This document shows, one piece after another, positions 46,111 to 61,599 of a stretch of DNA of 64,000 bases. The translations under genes and the position numbers were made by a program. The stretch is from Nyssa sinensis (Eukaryota; Streptophyta; Magnoliopsida; Cornales; Nyssaceae): assembly GCA_008638375.1 (NCBI GenBank), contig CM018031.1, positions 18,632,915 to 18,696,914 of the forward strand. Direction: 5' to 3'. The stretch's first letter is position 1. Every line of letters begins with the position of its first letter. The notes beneath the pieces are model-generated. The model searched no databases. It was given only the letters and a program-made list of their open reading frames with translations, and was not told the origin of the DNA.

Positions 46111-49100
46111 ATGGTTTCTATACATGGTGATGATGCTTCCTCGAACTCAATGGCTGCCACATCCTCCTCTCATGAGGGTATTATTCGAGTCAAGTTTGAT
46201 TAATATTTTTTACTTTCTATGTATTTTATACTTTCTAATTATGATTTCATTTTTCTTCTCTAGGTTCGGCCTCTAAACGGAGAGGCCGTGGGAGGGCCAA
46301 AAACAATAAATTGAGGTCATACGCTCAACTCATGGGAGGAAAGCCTACTATTGTCATACCACCCGACCTCACTCAACCGGTCGGAGGTAACTTGCACATG
46401 TTCAAGGCTGAGCTAGGCATAATTTGCCGATGCTATGCACTAATTGCTGCAACCACGTGGAGGGAGATGGAAGAATTTCAAAATACAACATTACGCCTTC
46501 GACTTGAGGTATGAACTGATTTCAGTTGAAGTATAGCATCATAATTTGGATACAATATTATGGTCTTAGGGGAATTCTGGATTTGGATACTTATAGTTCT
46601 TTTTATCTCTTATGTTATAATATTTAGGCTTGGTGCTAGCATATGATTGACTTCTTTTCTGGTGTCAACTTAGTTAGGGTGAGGCTTGATAGCGGTGATG
46701 CTTTTTGCGAAAAATAACTTTGATTTGAGTCATCTTTTTATTTAATTATTTAATAGTTAATATATTATAAATATATATATATGACACATTATTTTAGCAT
46801 TCAAATTATTAGAGCAAATCATTGAATAATTTTTCATTTTTACCCCCTAACACATGTACACTATTTGCTATCCATCTATTAAGTTATAAATGAAAGTAGT
46901 TGACTAGGGCAAAAAAAAATTAAAAAGAGGTGAAATTGCATCTTGAAAATCTAAATAAATAAATTCTAGTGAATTATTGGATTTTGATCCAATAATGATA
47001 GGATTCCAAAACTGAAGGCTGACCATAACCTCCCTCAATTTAAATGAAAACAAAAAAAAAAAAAAAATTACTCAACTTTTTTTTTTTTTTTTAAATTGAG
47101 GAGCATGCAAGTATAATGATAATATTTTGTAAAATTTAAGCGAAATTTGTTATATTACTAAAATTATAAAAATCGTTAAATATATATACGTTGTACTACT
47201 AAAATCATAAAAATCATTAAATACATGTGATCAGTATCCTCTCTCTTCTTCAAGCCAACTAGTCAGCTGAAAATCATGATGCATCACTAGGACAAATCTC
47301 ATAGTAAATTACAATATTAACACATGGTATGTAATCAAACCAACACACCGACCCAATTCCAACATAGGTAAAATTAAATTCCCATCATGTGCCCATAAAG
47401 AATCTTTAGTAGAATCTATCATTTATGCTTTGGTAGTAACATTTCAATTTCAATTTCAATTTCAATTCCAATTCAACGTGACATAAAAACAGTGGAAAAG
47501 CAGGCCAACCTGTGACCGTGCCGAAGACCAGCCGGAAAACAACTAAATTTTAGGCTTCTTAGCAAGACAACATACAACCCTGGATACAAAAGAAGCACTT
47601 CAAGACCTTAATGAAATATACTACCCACAATGCTGTCAAACTTCTACTGCATAAACTCCCAAGCATTTTCACCACTCTGATTCATTCCCTTCAACTGTTA
47701 CTTTTAGGAGAAAGGTGAGACGGATCAGCTAAAAATGGTGGGGAAAAAACAAAAGAAAATGGCATGCGTGGATCAAAATTCAACCATGCCCAAGGATTGT
47801 TCAAATAATTCTCAAACTACATGTTGCCACCAACCGCAAACTTTTTCACAAATGAGATCAAGCAAATAAAGCTAATGGGATAATCATATATGGCAAATAA
47901 AGTGAAATAATTTTTTTGGGATATACAAATTCAGAAGCCAAAGTAAAAAAGAAATGGCTTTTCTCCCCATCTAGAATACCTGTCTTCTCTTGCAGTCAAA
48001 CTCTCATGACTGAAAAACAAAAACACTTAATAAATAATCTCTCTATGGTTTTCTTGCCATCCCTCTTTTGAGCCAATTTTATGTCCCTGGAGATCTCCAA
48101 AACTCCATTAGCAAAATGACTGCCATCTCCATCCTGGTAGACTCCGCTTGCTTCTCTCTCATCCACCCCAGCAAACAAATTACCAGCCCTTGTGCCTGGC
48201 AAGTTGAAGCCATGTGGTATAGGATCGTGCAATTCTCTAAACAAAGTAGGCTGTGGTGGAAGATTCAAATGCAACAGTGGGTCATAGAAAACATTTGACA
48301 CAGAGCCAAGAAAGCCTAATGAGGCGGCAAGATTCGCAGACTTTTGGGTTTGGTTAGGGATGGAAAATGATGAATTGGGTAGGAAAAAAGAGGATGAGCA
48401 TTTGGATACGTGAAAGAGATTGAGAATGTCTGGTGTTGGAGGGTATGGAGTGTCTGGCATTGAAGAAGAATTGAAGATTTGGTTATGGCCATTTTGTATT
48501 TCTATATGCTGCAAATGCTGCTCCTGATGCTGATGGTTATGACTGAAACTCGTCTTGCATTTCTTGGACACTGGTGTCCCAGTTGGACTGATGATCATAT
48601 GATAAAACTAATTGGTTAGAGTCATCTTCTTGACAAGGATTTTGGTGGAAAAAGAGGTCTTCCATGGAGAAGTTTGAAGTCGAATATGAAACAGTAATTT
48701 GAGAAAAACCATTATCAGCTACCCCATTTTGCATAGAATTGGGATCAAAGCAAAGGAGCCTCTACATACATTTTTGGGATCACAGAGATTGGTTTGTTGC
48801 TTTTGTCTCCTATATTTGTGGGTCTTTATAAGGAGTGCCAGTAAAAAGAGAAATAAAAAGTAGGGAAAACAAAAGGACATGAATTGATAATAAAAAGAAC
48901 ATAAGCCTAACCTTTGGATGGGAAGTACCAGCAGCTGGCCTTGGTTTACAGACTGAACCTGTTCAAGCACAGACCAAAGAGAACAGTCAGATCAATAAAA
49001 TTTTTCTGCATACAGAGGGAACCAAAAAGAGGCAACTAAAAAGCCACCAAGAACTTCAAAGATAAGGGAAATATTGAAAGAGAGAAGGGCAATTTGATAG

Positions 49101-52100
49101 TGCTGGGAGATTGGGATTTGCATATAAAGAGTAGCTTGGGAGGGGACTGAAACAGAAGATATTGCTATCTGAATTCCATTTTTTTTGCCACACAAGGGAA
49201 GTTTGTAACTGAGATTCCCAATCACTGGACCCCACTCATAATCTCCCTATTCTGCTCCCGCTGCCGCGTGATATTCACTGACCCTATTGTTCTCTTTCCC
49301 CATCATTGTTCACAGCTTTTCCTGAAAGTAATGTCAAGTCCAAGTTTAAGTGTATATGAGATGACATGAACTCAAAAATGAGAGATATAATTAAGATGAA
49401 TAAAATTTAATTTTTAAGTTATTTAATAATTAAAATATTTTATTTCATACATACTCGAATTTTATTTCAATGTATTTTCAAGGACATGTAATTAATTTTT
49501 TTTTTTTTTAATAATTCGATATCTAACATTTCAAACCGACTAATCACCAAAAATTACATTCTCCAGCTTCACTAATTTCTGTTTAGGTTATCTATCAACA
49601 GGTATCTTAATATTAAAACAAATGGATGATTTGGTCAGAACTATAATTATATCTTTGAATCACTTTTCAGTTGCATGTTGCAATATTTACTTATGTCATT
49701 TTTTTGTATACCATGTTCTGCTGTCGGACTTGTCAAATTATGCAACTCTAATGCATCAGCTATCTGCTCCTTCAACTCTCATTTGTAGGAGGCATTCAAC
49801 ATAGACCTTGAAAATTTGCATATGAAGTTTTGCGTGGCTAAAATGGCAGCCAAAATTCTAAAAGAATTCCGGTATGAAATGCATGGTCACTACAACAAAA
49901 TGATTGATGCCGGAGTTAATGTACGCTCACATCCTTACCATGGCGTATCTATAGATGACTGGGACATTGTGTGCAGCCGATTTGAGGGAGATGCTTTTAA
50001 GGTATCTTTTTTTAACATGAGATCTTTTTTTTTTTTGTGCGCGTGTCCAGAGGTTCCTGCAGATCTTTCACAATATTTGTAATGGCTCTTAAATTCTTAT
50101 AAAAAAATTCCTTTTCATTATTTCTGAAAATATTCATTAATTTTTAATTGATTTGAAGGATTGCAAGGTATGTTTCTTAAACCCCATTGTGAAATGAATT
50201 TGATATAGATATGTGCGCAAAGAATATGATAAAACATTATAAAATTATTTTGTCTTTTCATTTCACAATGTCTTTTCATTTTTTCTACATCACATTGTTT
50301 GGTGGTGGTTGTTTTTTTTTTTTTTTTTTTTAATAATTGCGAATCAATTTATGTTGTTTATTATATATGGAATTTGATGATGGTGGATGGATCCGTTGGT
50401 ATTGTTTTATAACTCGCTATGTTTCCTCCTTTTTTTAGCTTAATATTTAACAAATGTTCTTTAGAATGATATATTGCATTTTTCCTGTCTCCACCCTGCT
50501 CAGAAAGTGGGTATTTCTCCCTTTTTTAATTTGTTTTTCCAGTAGAGACTAGATTGACGTGGAGATTAATTAGTGGACTAGGTGTCTCAGCATCTTATTG
50601 TGTTTTCATGTTTCTATGATACCTTGTAAGAATTGTTAGCATTTGAGGGGACCTGGAAATGATTTTTTGATGCCCTTTCATCCTAGTGTTTTTTTTTTTT
50701 TTTTTTTCATTTTTTCTACATCAATTTGCTTCAGTGGACTTTACTATGTTATTGTTTGCATTACTTGTTGCCTTCCAAAATTATGAGCCATTAGATGTGC
50801 TGGGATGCTTCAAATTGTGATGGTATATTGAAATTTTTTTTTAATGGCATGCGGACCATTTTCAGTTTAGCTGCTTTGTGTAATGTCTGGTTAATTTTTT
50901 CACTTGATGCATTTTCATTAGTCACAAACACATTATGCTCTTGTAACTGCTTGCAAGTCAACGGGCAATGGTGCCTCGAAAAAAGAGAAATGTGCATGTG
51001 AAAATCTGCTGTTTTTGGAATTAAAAAATTAGTCACATAAATTCCCTTTATCCTTGTTTTTGGAATTCAAAAATTAGGCCACCTGCTTCCTGTTTAATAT
51101 GGCTATTTTTGCACACTGACCACAAGCTGGTCCCTGCTGTACTGCATGACTATGTTTTGGTGTAAACTTGGCTGTCTCACTATGTAGAGTACTCTAACAG
51201 TCCCTTAGACATTGGATAATATTAACAAGGAAAAAAGTAGAGTTATCCACATCATTAGACAAACTGGGTGATGATGACATGGGAACCTCTATTTCTAATT
51301 TGGCGATGTATTTATTTGTCATGGACATTAGTTTTTTTTTTTTTTTTGTCTTTTCAAGACTTCCTTAAGAAAAATATCTGCATTTTTTATTTACAGGAAA
51401 TAAGTAAGAAAAATATTGAAAACAGGGCACAACTTCAAGTAAATCATCGTGGTGGGTCAAAGCCATTTGTGCAATACCTCCATGAGACGGTATAATATCA
51501 TTTTTCTTACTTTTTGTTTTGCCTTATCCTTGAGTAGACTGTTAAGTTTAAATGAGGACTGATATCGTTATATACATTATATAGCGTGATACTTTGACAC
51601 AGCAGACTGTTGGCCAAATTAAACTTTGGAGGATGACGCACTTTAAAGAGGGCAAGGGTTGGGTCACACCTCAGTCCCAACATTTTTATGTACGTATTTT
51701 TAATTGTAATTTTATTAATTTTATATTCATTAATTGTAATCACTTGTTTCATATATAATTATTGCAGGATGAAATGATTAACCGTCAATCGCAGCCACCC
51801 ATAGAGGGTAGTGAGGCATTGAGTGATGAGGAAATATGTAAGCAAGTGTTGGGAACGAGGTCAGGATATGTGAAAGGTCTTGGCCATGGGAAGTTAGCTC
51901 CTCCTTCATCTTCATCCAGTCAGGGTGTTCAAATTAATGAGCTTCGTCGATTGTATGAAGCCGAGAAACGACGCAACGAGACTTTGGAAGAGAAAATGGA
52001 ACAAATGCAAGCAGAAGTTACAATGAGGATGCAAAGTATGGAGGAGCGTCATAGACAAATGGAGGCTACAATGGAAGAGAGACAGAAACGTATGGATGAA

Positions 52101-52148
52101 TTTCTTGCAATGTTTGCACAACAAGATCATGGGAACACAAACAGGTAA
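46111..52148 (+). CDS. Second CACTA protein (Transposase_24 / Ptta-En/Spm type), apparently intact, six exons
   Basis: Exons 46111-46177, 46264-46508, 49789-50001, 51397-51489, 51606-51689 and 51768-52148 (1083 bases, 360 aa) join in frame through GT...AG introns without a stop. The N-terminus is Ser-rich, followed by a basic patch (KRRGRGRAKNNK, residues about 27-38) that could be a nuclear signal. The middle (YQ-free, with WREMEEFQNT, IDLENLHMKF, HPYHGVSIDDWDIVCSRFEG, NRAQLQVNHRGGSKPFVQYL, THFKEGKGWVTPQSQ) is the plant Ptta/En/Spm 'Transposase_24' domain. The C-terminus (about 285-345) is a strong coiled coil rich in Glu/Met/Arg. By analogy to TnpA-type proteins it may bind the subterminal TTTCCGAC arrays (inference). 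Intron 2 is 3.3 kb and contains the bHLH fragment. The first exon is short and less certain. Confidence 0.82.
46509..48049. other. Left part of the large intron; includes a stretch resembling a transcript 3' region
   Basis: 46509-47230 is AT-rich, with an A15/T15 near-palindrome at 47050-47093. From about 47240 to 48000 the composition becomes more balanced and no reading frame is visible. As it lies on the downstream side of the minus-strand bHLH fragment, it may be its 3' part or another captured piece, but I cannot identify it. A (CAATTT)n run lies at 47438-47470. Confidence 0.4.
48050..48771 (-). pseudogene. Captured fragment of a bHLH10/89/91-like transcription factor gene (N-terminal half)
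   Basis: From ATG 48771 the translation, allowing two single-base frame changes (near 48750 and near 48545), gives the N-terminal hallmarks of the plant bHLH10/89/91 group: a CFDPNSM-like start, MEDLFFHQNP, SNWDTSVQEMQ, HNHQHQEQHLQHIE, PDTPYPPTPDILNLFHVSKC, FYDPLLHLNLPPQP, GVYQDGDGSHFANGVLEISR. It ends at about KRDGKK, just before the basic helix-loop-helix region would begin, so no DNA-binding domain is encoded. In Arabidopsis this group acts in anther tapetum development (family knowledge). It lies antisense within intron 2 of the second CACTA gene, so it is inside the transposon. The frame changes indicate it is not translated as a full protein. Confidence 0.8.
48772..49330 (-). other. Putative upstream/leader DNA captured with the bHLH fragment
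   Basis: On the minus strand it reads like a promoter plus leader: CTCTTTATATGCAAATCCC (TATA-like, about 49118), then TGCAGAAAAATTTTATTG and CCAAAGGTTAGG, before the ATG at 48771. The capture edge is not sharply visible; about 49330 is a guess from the change to very AT-rich text. Confidence 0.4.
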
Positions 52149-52519
52149 TATCAAGTGTAATTATTTATTAAAGATTGAGTTGGTGTTGCATGTGTAAAGG
52201 AAAAAACTCATTAGTAGTTGGGTTGGTGGTTTCCAAAGGAAAAAATTATTATTTTTTGTTTTATGATAATGTATATCTTTTGGTTCAGTTGAAGTTGAAT
52301 GGATAATTAATATATATGTCAGTCAGACTATGGGTTATGTATTTTATTTCTAGTCCTTAAAAGTTAAAGAGCATGAATATATATATGAAATTTTGCCATG
52401 AATTGAACTTTTTGTTTTTGATAGGTGCGTGGATGACATGTACAAGAGTTATATATATACATACTTGTGTTGGATCAAGTTTTGTGCAGAATCCAACAAG
52501 ATTTTTTTTACATATTTAA

Positions 52520-53147
52520 CTTTATATCCGACAACAAATTTGTGTCGGAAATGAAAAAATAACTAATGAGTCGGAAATAATAAATTAATAATAAGAAAAA
52601 TGTCATTATTAGTAATGGTGTATGGTTGGAAATAAACTTTTACCGACACTTTTTCTGGTCGGAAATAATATTTTATCGACCGTGAATATGGTCGAAAATA
52701 TTATTTCGAGACGATAAAAGGTTGGTATTAGTTGAATATTTCCGACGCATTTTATAGTCGGAAATACTCTTTATTCCGACTCTACTTGTGGTCGGTATTA
52801 GTTGACTATTTCCGACGCTTTGTGTAGTCGGAAATAATATTTATTCCGACTCAATATATGGTCGGTATTATTTGAATATTTCCGACGACGAATATGGTCG
52901 GTTTTATGATTATTTGCGACGCGAATAGTGGTCGGAAATAATATTTTATACCGACTGTTAATATTGTCGGTATTAATTGAATATTTTCGACGCTAATCTT
53001 ATAGCGTCGGAATTAAGAATTTCTGACCAGTTTATTACCGACCGTGTTGTTCGACGTTTTGGATTGGTCGGTAATAGTTATTTCCGACTCTTATCTTAGT
53101 ATTTCCGACATCTTATACCGTCGGAAATAACCTCATTTCTTGTAGTG
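52520..53147. repeat. CACTA 3' subterminal array and terminal inverted repeat
   Basis: About twenty copies of (A/T)TTTCCGAC and GTCGGAAATA in alternating orientation, ending TCGGAAATAACCTCATTTCTTGTAGTG at 53147. AAT (53148-53150) follows. Confidence 0.93.
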
Positions 53148-54095
53148 AATCCTGAATATCCGCCCGACTTGCATCAACTTCAGCCAACGACACTTCTTTG
53201 TTGAGCGCAATGCCAAATAATCTAGGAAAATTTCCATTAGAGGTTTATTCTCAATCCACTTATCCCTCCGAAAGGAAGCCGATTTCCATCCCCGACCTTA
53301 CGCACCAAATTCTCCCTGAGGAAAAAGAACAACGGTTGACATTTTTCACTTACCTGAAATATACCTTGCCAGAGGCTACATTTGCTTTTAAAATCCATAC
53401 CGAAGGGCATCCAGTTATTCACCCGGAACCTATACTTTTCACACAACGTACTTTCTCCAAAGAGCATCATTATCCATCCCAAATCTCCACCTCCATTTCC
53501 ATAACAAGCAATTGAAAGCTTTGATATCCCTAATGCCAAGGCCTCCCATCTCTTTACTTTTTGTTACATTACTCCACTTGACTAAGTGGATTTTCTTATT
53601 CGATTCATCTCCACCCCACAAGAATCTTGATTGAATACGGTTAATCTCTTTCGCCACCCCAACCAGCATTTTGAACAAGGATAGATAATAAATGGGAAGG
53701 TTGCACATGATAGATTTTATCAATGTTAGTCTTCCACCGAAAGAAAACACCATTCTCTTCCAAATTGATAGCTTGTTCTTGAATCTTTCTATAACTGGCT
53801 CCCATGTCTTTGGCTTTCTTGGGTTTGCTCCCAAAGGGAGCCCAAGGTATTTCATGGGAAGCTTGCTTGCTTACAATGGAAAAACTAGCAAAGTCTAGCG
53901 CCTCACTATCAGAAATTCCCACTCCACAAACTGAACTCTTGTGATAATTGATTTTTAGCCCTAATCATAAAGCATCTTAGGATTCTCTTTACATTCCGAA
54001 CTTCGTCCCAGTCTATGTTGCAAAAAACTAAAGTAACGTCTGCAAATTATAAGTGGGTCATCGATAAATCATCCCATCCAATGTTGAATTCATGA
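53148..54095 (-). mobile_element. LINE reverse-transcriptase fragment (L1-type), interrupted by the CACTA
   Basis: Minus-strand translation in several frames gives the late part of a plant LINE polyprotein: THL-FADVTLVF (a FADD-like RT motif with the second Asp lost), LKINYHKSSVCGVG, MKYLGLPLGANPRKPKTWEP, KRMVFSFGGRLTLIKSIMCN, NRIQSRFLWGG, KEMGGLGIRDIKAFN, FPRLFGIALNKEVSLAEV, DASRADIQD. It continues across the CACTA at 32098. 5' truncated at about 54095, with stops and frameshifts. Confidence 0.85.
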
Positions 54096-54631
54096 GAAAT
54101 CTTAAATTCGCAAGAAAAAAAATAATTTTTTAAAATTTTATTCATAATAAAATGGTCTTCAATTGACACTTATAGCCTCATCTATAACAAAATAATAATA
54201 CAGTTTGTCTCAAATTTTGCATCTCAAATAATGTAATATTAAATAATTGATAGTGCTTTAGATATCATATAAATATTTTATCAATAATTTATTGTTACAT
54301 CATTCGGAATGCAAGTTTTGGTACAAATATTTGATTTTTTTTTGAAAAAAATAGAATCCATGAATCAAGAAAATTAAAAAATTTTGTAAGATAAGCTATA
54401 GAATTCTGCGCGCGTGCACACACAAATATTTTAATTGAGAAATGCCAATCAATCTTCATTGATGCTTTTTATTTCTTGATTTGGTAAATCACTCTTATAT
54501 GTAGTTACATATATATGATGATATAATGCTATTGATACATTTTGCATCACATTTATCTCATCATGAAGAACAATAGAACAATACCAAAACCCTAAAAGCA
54601 GTTGATCAACCTTACAAACAATATTATACTT
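54096..54631. other. 3' flank of the peroxidase gene, no gene seen
   Basis: AT-rich. On the minus strand it follows the peroxidase stop codon and should contain its 3' untranslated region. I found no canonical AATAAA within the first 150 bases. Confidence 0.5.
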
Positions 54632-58312
<3,681 letters not shown>

Positions 58313-58355
58313 TCAAACTTTGGTTGTGTTCTTGTACAAGCGATATGTATCCCTT

Positions 58356-58363
58356 TTTATATA
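58356..58363 (-). promoter_or_regulatory. TATA box of the peroxidase gene
   Basis: TATATAAA on the minus strand in CTCTATATAAAAAGGG, about 105 bases upstream of the start codon. Confidence 0.7.
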
Positions 58364-59975
58364 GAGATTTAGTAGTAGTAGGCGACAACTTTGGCCGCAT
58401 GCCTATGGGATAATGGTTTACCATTGAAATTTCTTTGTTTTACTTTTCTTTGAGTTGAATAATTTAGAGATACTGTAGGTCTTATATATTTTGTCATTTA
58501 ATTTTTTTGGTCCCACAGTGAGTGAAAGGAAGTTGAACTCTTCTCGTGTTTGGGGAGCTTCTCCAAATGCGTTTTTGTGTGTTTAGAAAAAACTAATTCA
58601 GAGTTACTTTTTTCAATGCACTTTTATGTGTTTTGAAAGTTAAATTAACACAAAAGAAATTTTAAAAATTTGGACGAGAGGTACACTTATCGTGAACTGT
58701 TTCTGGCAATTACAACGGAAAAAAGATCATCCAAATGATCCGTCTCTATAAATTTAGTACTTGAACAAATCAATTTCCATAGCTTGGACACACAGAGGGG
58801 GAGGTATGAGTTTTATTTTGTTTGGAGGTATTTTTGAGATAATTTTTGTATTTTCTTTAACTGTGAGCCCTAAACATGCACTTCTATTTTAAGTATAACT
58901 CTAACTTCGTAGAATAGTTTAATGGGGAACACATTTCGTTTGCTAGATAGTTTTTTCACAACAAATTGAAGTAGTAAGTTGCATTCACGCACTTGAGAGA
59001 GAAGTTCTGAAAGTAATAATTAATATTTGTTTCCACAACTCCAAGAGATAAGCCAGTGACAGACCATGGACGGAGATGATGGACGGAGATGAGTGTTATT
59101 TTCCCACAAGTTTTTAGTATTTCGAATTCGGGGCTAGTGCAAGGTCAAAGAAGGTCCGACTTACACGGTGTCGTGAGTTAGTATTTGTGAGATTAATTAG
59201 GGTGAAGTTTTAGATAACCATCTACCAAAAAAATTTGTTTTGGTAATAATATTGCTGCTTTTGTCCTTTTATTTGGACTTTTTGTTTAATTTGTACATTT
59301 TTTTGTCAATGAAGTTTTATTTATTAAAATATTATCAATCAATATTAAATTAATCCCCTAAAGTAAAATTATGGCCTCGTCCCTGCATAGTGCTGCTTTA
59401 GGAGTGTATGCCTGATTTTCCTGTGTTTGATTGCTGAGCTCCGGGAGGTATTTCTGTCTTGTGATCAGTTCATGTTTTTGTGACTTGTAATGTTCTTAGA
59501 GTGTTTGTGTTTCTTTTTTGTTTGGATTTTGAGGTGTTATGATTGGGGTTGTAACTGTATTTTGATTGTAATAGGTTCTCTCCCTATTATTGTACTGTTT
59601 TTTGGTTAATAAAATCTAACTTTTTTTTGTGGGACCTAAAAAAATTGGGAGTCTGAACTTTCCTGGGCTATCAACAAGCTGTCTGGTGAGTGGTGACCCT
59701 CTCAAAGCAACCCTGTTGAAGTTGTCTTTCTGAGCTTCCATCTCTACTTTCATTTGGATGGAGAAAAAATCAGAGAATCATCAAAGATATATATTGGGAA
59801 GACAGAAGACAAAGTGATTAAGGACATTTCAAATGCATTTAAGTGCTGCAGCTACCTCTTGGAGAAAGATTCAAAACTCCTTAATTTGTTACTCAATGAT
59901 GCAATCTTCACTTAGTCTGCTTGTTGGTTTTGTTTTCTTTGTTCTTGCTTCTTAGCTCCTCTGACTAATGGTATA

Positions 59976-60012
<37 letters not shown>

Positions 60013-61036
60013 TATGATATAATTCTCATAAAAATTTTTCCTTAATAATTACACTCATCATAGACATTCATGTACATGAAGTGATACAAAGTTGAAAAAC
60101 AACCTATGACATATACTCACGTAAATCTAAAATTTGAGCGAGTCACACGAATTTTTTTTTTCAGTTTTCAAATGTGAAGAATATCATTTTTACATTTAAA
60201 ATCTATTATTCAACTTCCTTGAATAATTTATTTGAATTACGTAAGAAGAAGCTGAACTTCTTCACATCCAAATTATCCTTAGTTTGACCAATAGTTTGTC
60301 TGTAAGAAACTAGAACAATTTTCTCAACCCCCAATCATGGTACAGTTTCACTAATGGGTCATTTTGGAAGAGAAAAATACAGTAGAAACATATTTCACAG
60401 AATTATGAAGTACTCTTGTTGAAAAAGAATTCAAGTCAGAAACTTTCTTTTACCTTGTTTAGAGCATATTTGGTCATCATCTTTTCTTTGTTTGGCCTAG
60501 AGAGATTCCCTTAAACCCTAAAAATTGAAGTGAGTTTATTTTCCATATACTGTAGCTTAAGTATCTTTTTCTTTGATTGGATTTTTTCGTCTACTTTATA
60601 AGTTTATTTATACCAATAAATTTAGATATATATAAAAAATATCATCAACCAATATCAAATTTTATACTTTTTAAATTTTTAAATATATAATTAAACAATA
60701 AATTACAATTTTGTCATTACTAGCTTAAATTTTTGGCCTCATCCCTACATACATGTTTGTTTACGTATTACTATATTATATTAGATTAACATAGTTGTGT
60801 ACCCATTAGGTGAACAAGGGTGAACCAGAAAAAAAAAAATTGAAAGTGGCGAGGGGTTAAAAAATTTTTAGAGAAAAAAGTTGGGATTGGGGATGGATTC
60901 AATGAGTATAAATCAGCCTGAATTATTTTGAAAAGGATTAAAATTTTACACTTTAATTTTTTTAAAATTTTTTTTTGGAGGCTATCGCTTGGGTGAGTCT
61001 ACTAATATTTAGGAAAAAACTTGTCAAATGCCATAC

Positions 61037-61038
<2 letters not shown>

Positions 61039-61120
<82 letters not shown>
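61039..61120. repeat. Palindromic compound microsatellite (TC)n(TA)n(GA)n
   Basis: (TC)13 followed by (TA)~12 and (GA)~14 is self-complementary over about 80 bases and could form a hairpin. The open frames on both strands here are artefacts of it. Confidence 0.92.
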
Positions 61121-61125
<5 letters not shown>

Positions 61126-61174
61126 AGAATATTTCTAACCTTCAAGGGCAAGTTTCCCAAGTATAGATGTGGTA

Positions 61175-61267
61175 AGCTAATGATTCCTTTAATAATTGCC
61201 ATAATTAAATGGTGTCAAATTAGGAGGCTCAAGTGGAATTTTATTTTGGGTGTTTTGTGAGAATAGT

Positions 61268-61312
<45 letters not shown>

Positions 61313-61430
61313 AGCTAATGATTCCTTTAATAATTACCACAATTAAATGGGGGTCAAATTAGGAGGCCCAAGTGGAATTTTATTTTGGGTGTCTTGTGAG
61401 AATAGTCTTGTATATATATAAAAATCAAGG
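61175..61430. repeat. Tandem copy of an ~135-bp segment
   Basis: GCTAATGATTCCTTTAATAATT(G/A)CCA(T/C)AATTAAATGG...TTTTATTTTGGGTG(T)TTTGTGAGAATAGTCTT occurs at about 61175-61270 and again at 61313-61412, each followed by a TA run. Copy A has a related arrangement at 12716-12915. Confidence 0.85.
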
Positions 61431-61599
61431 GTTTTAAGAAACTACTTAGAGGCTTCCCATGATATCTTTATTTATACAGCCAACATTGGACTGTATAATT
61501 AAGCTGATTTTTTTTTTTTTTTTTTTCTGGTCTTAAAAACAGACGTGTCCATGCATTATTGTGATTTGAAGCGCTGATCTTACTCCTTCTAGCTGCATT

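Larger units (their letters stand above)
32099..53147 (+). mobile_element. CACTA (En/Spm-type) DNA transposon with nested insertions and a captured host gene piece
   Basis: A 21.05-kb element with 16-bp terminal inverted repeats CACTACAAGAAATGAG...CTCATTTCTTGTAGTG and an AAT target duplication. Both ends carry arrays of the subterminal motif TTTCCGAC/GTCGGAAA, the presumed binding sites of the small transposition protein. Order: subterminal array, CT-rich leader, TNP2-type transposase (broken), TGATCTG-rich tract, Transposase_24-type gene (apparently intact), subterminal array. It is inserted in a LINE. Nested inside are a solo LTR (39260-42207), a bHLH gene fragment (about 48050-49300), a SINE and a possible LINE tail. 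Confidence 0.95.

Noticed and set aside
48719..49225. Hydrophobic minus-strand open frames upstream of the bHLH fragment
   Set aside because: Pyrimidine-rich leader-like DNA translated by chance; no recognised protein.
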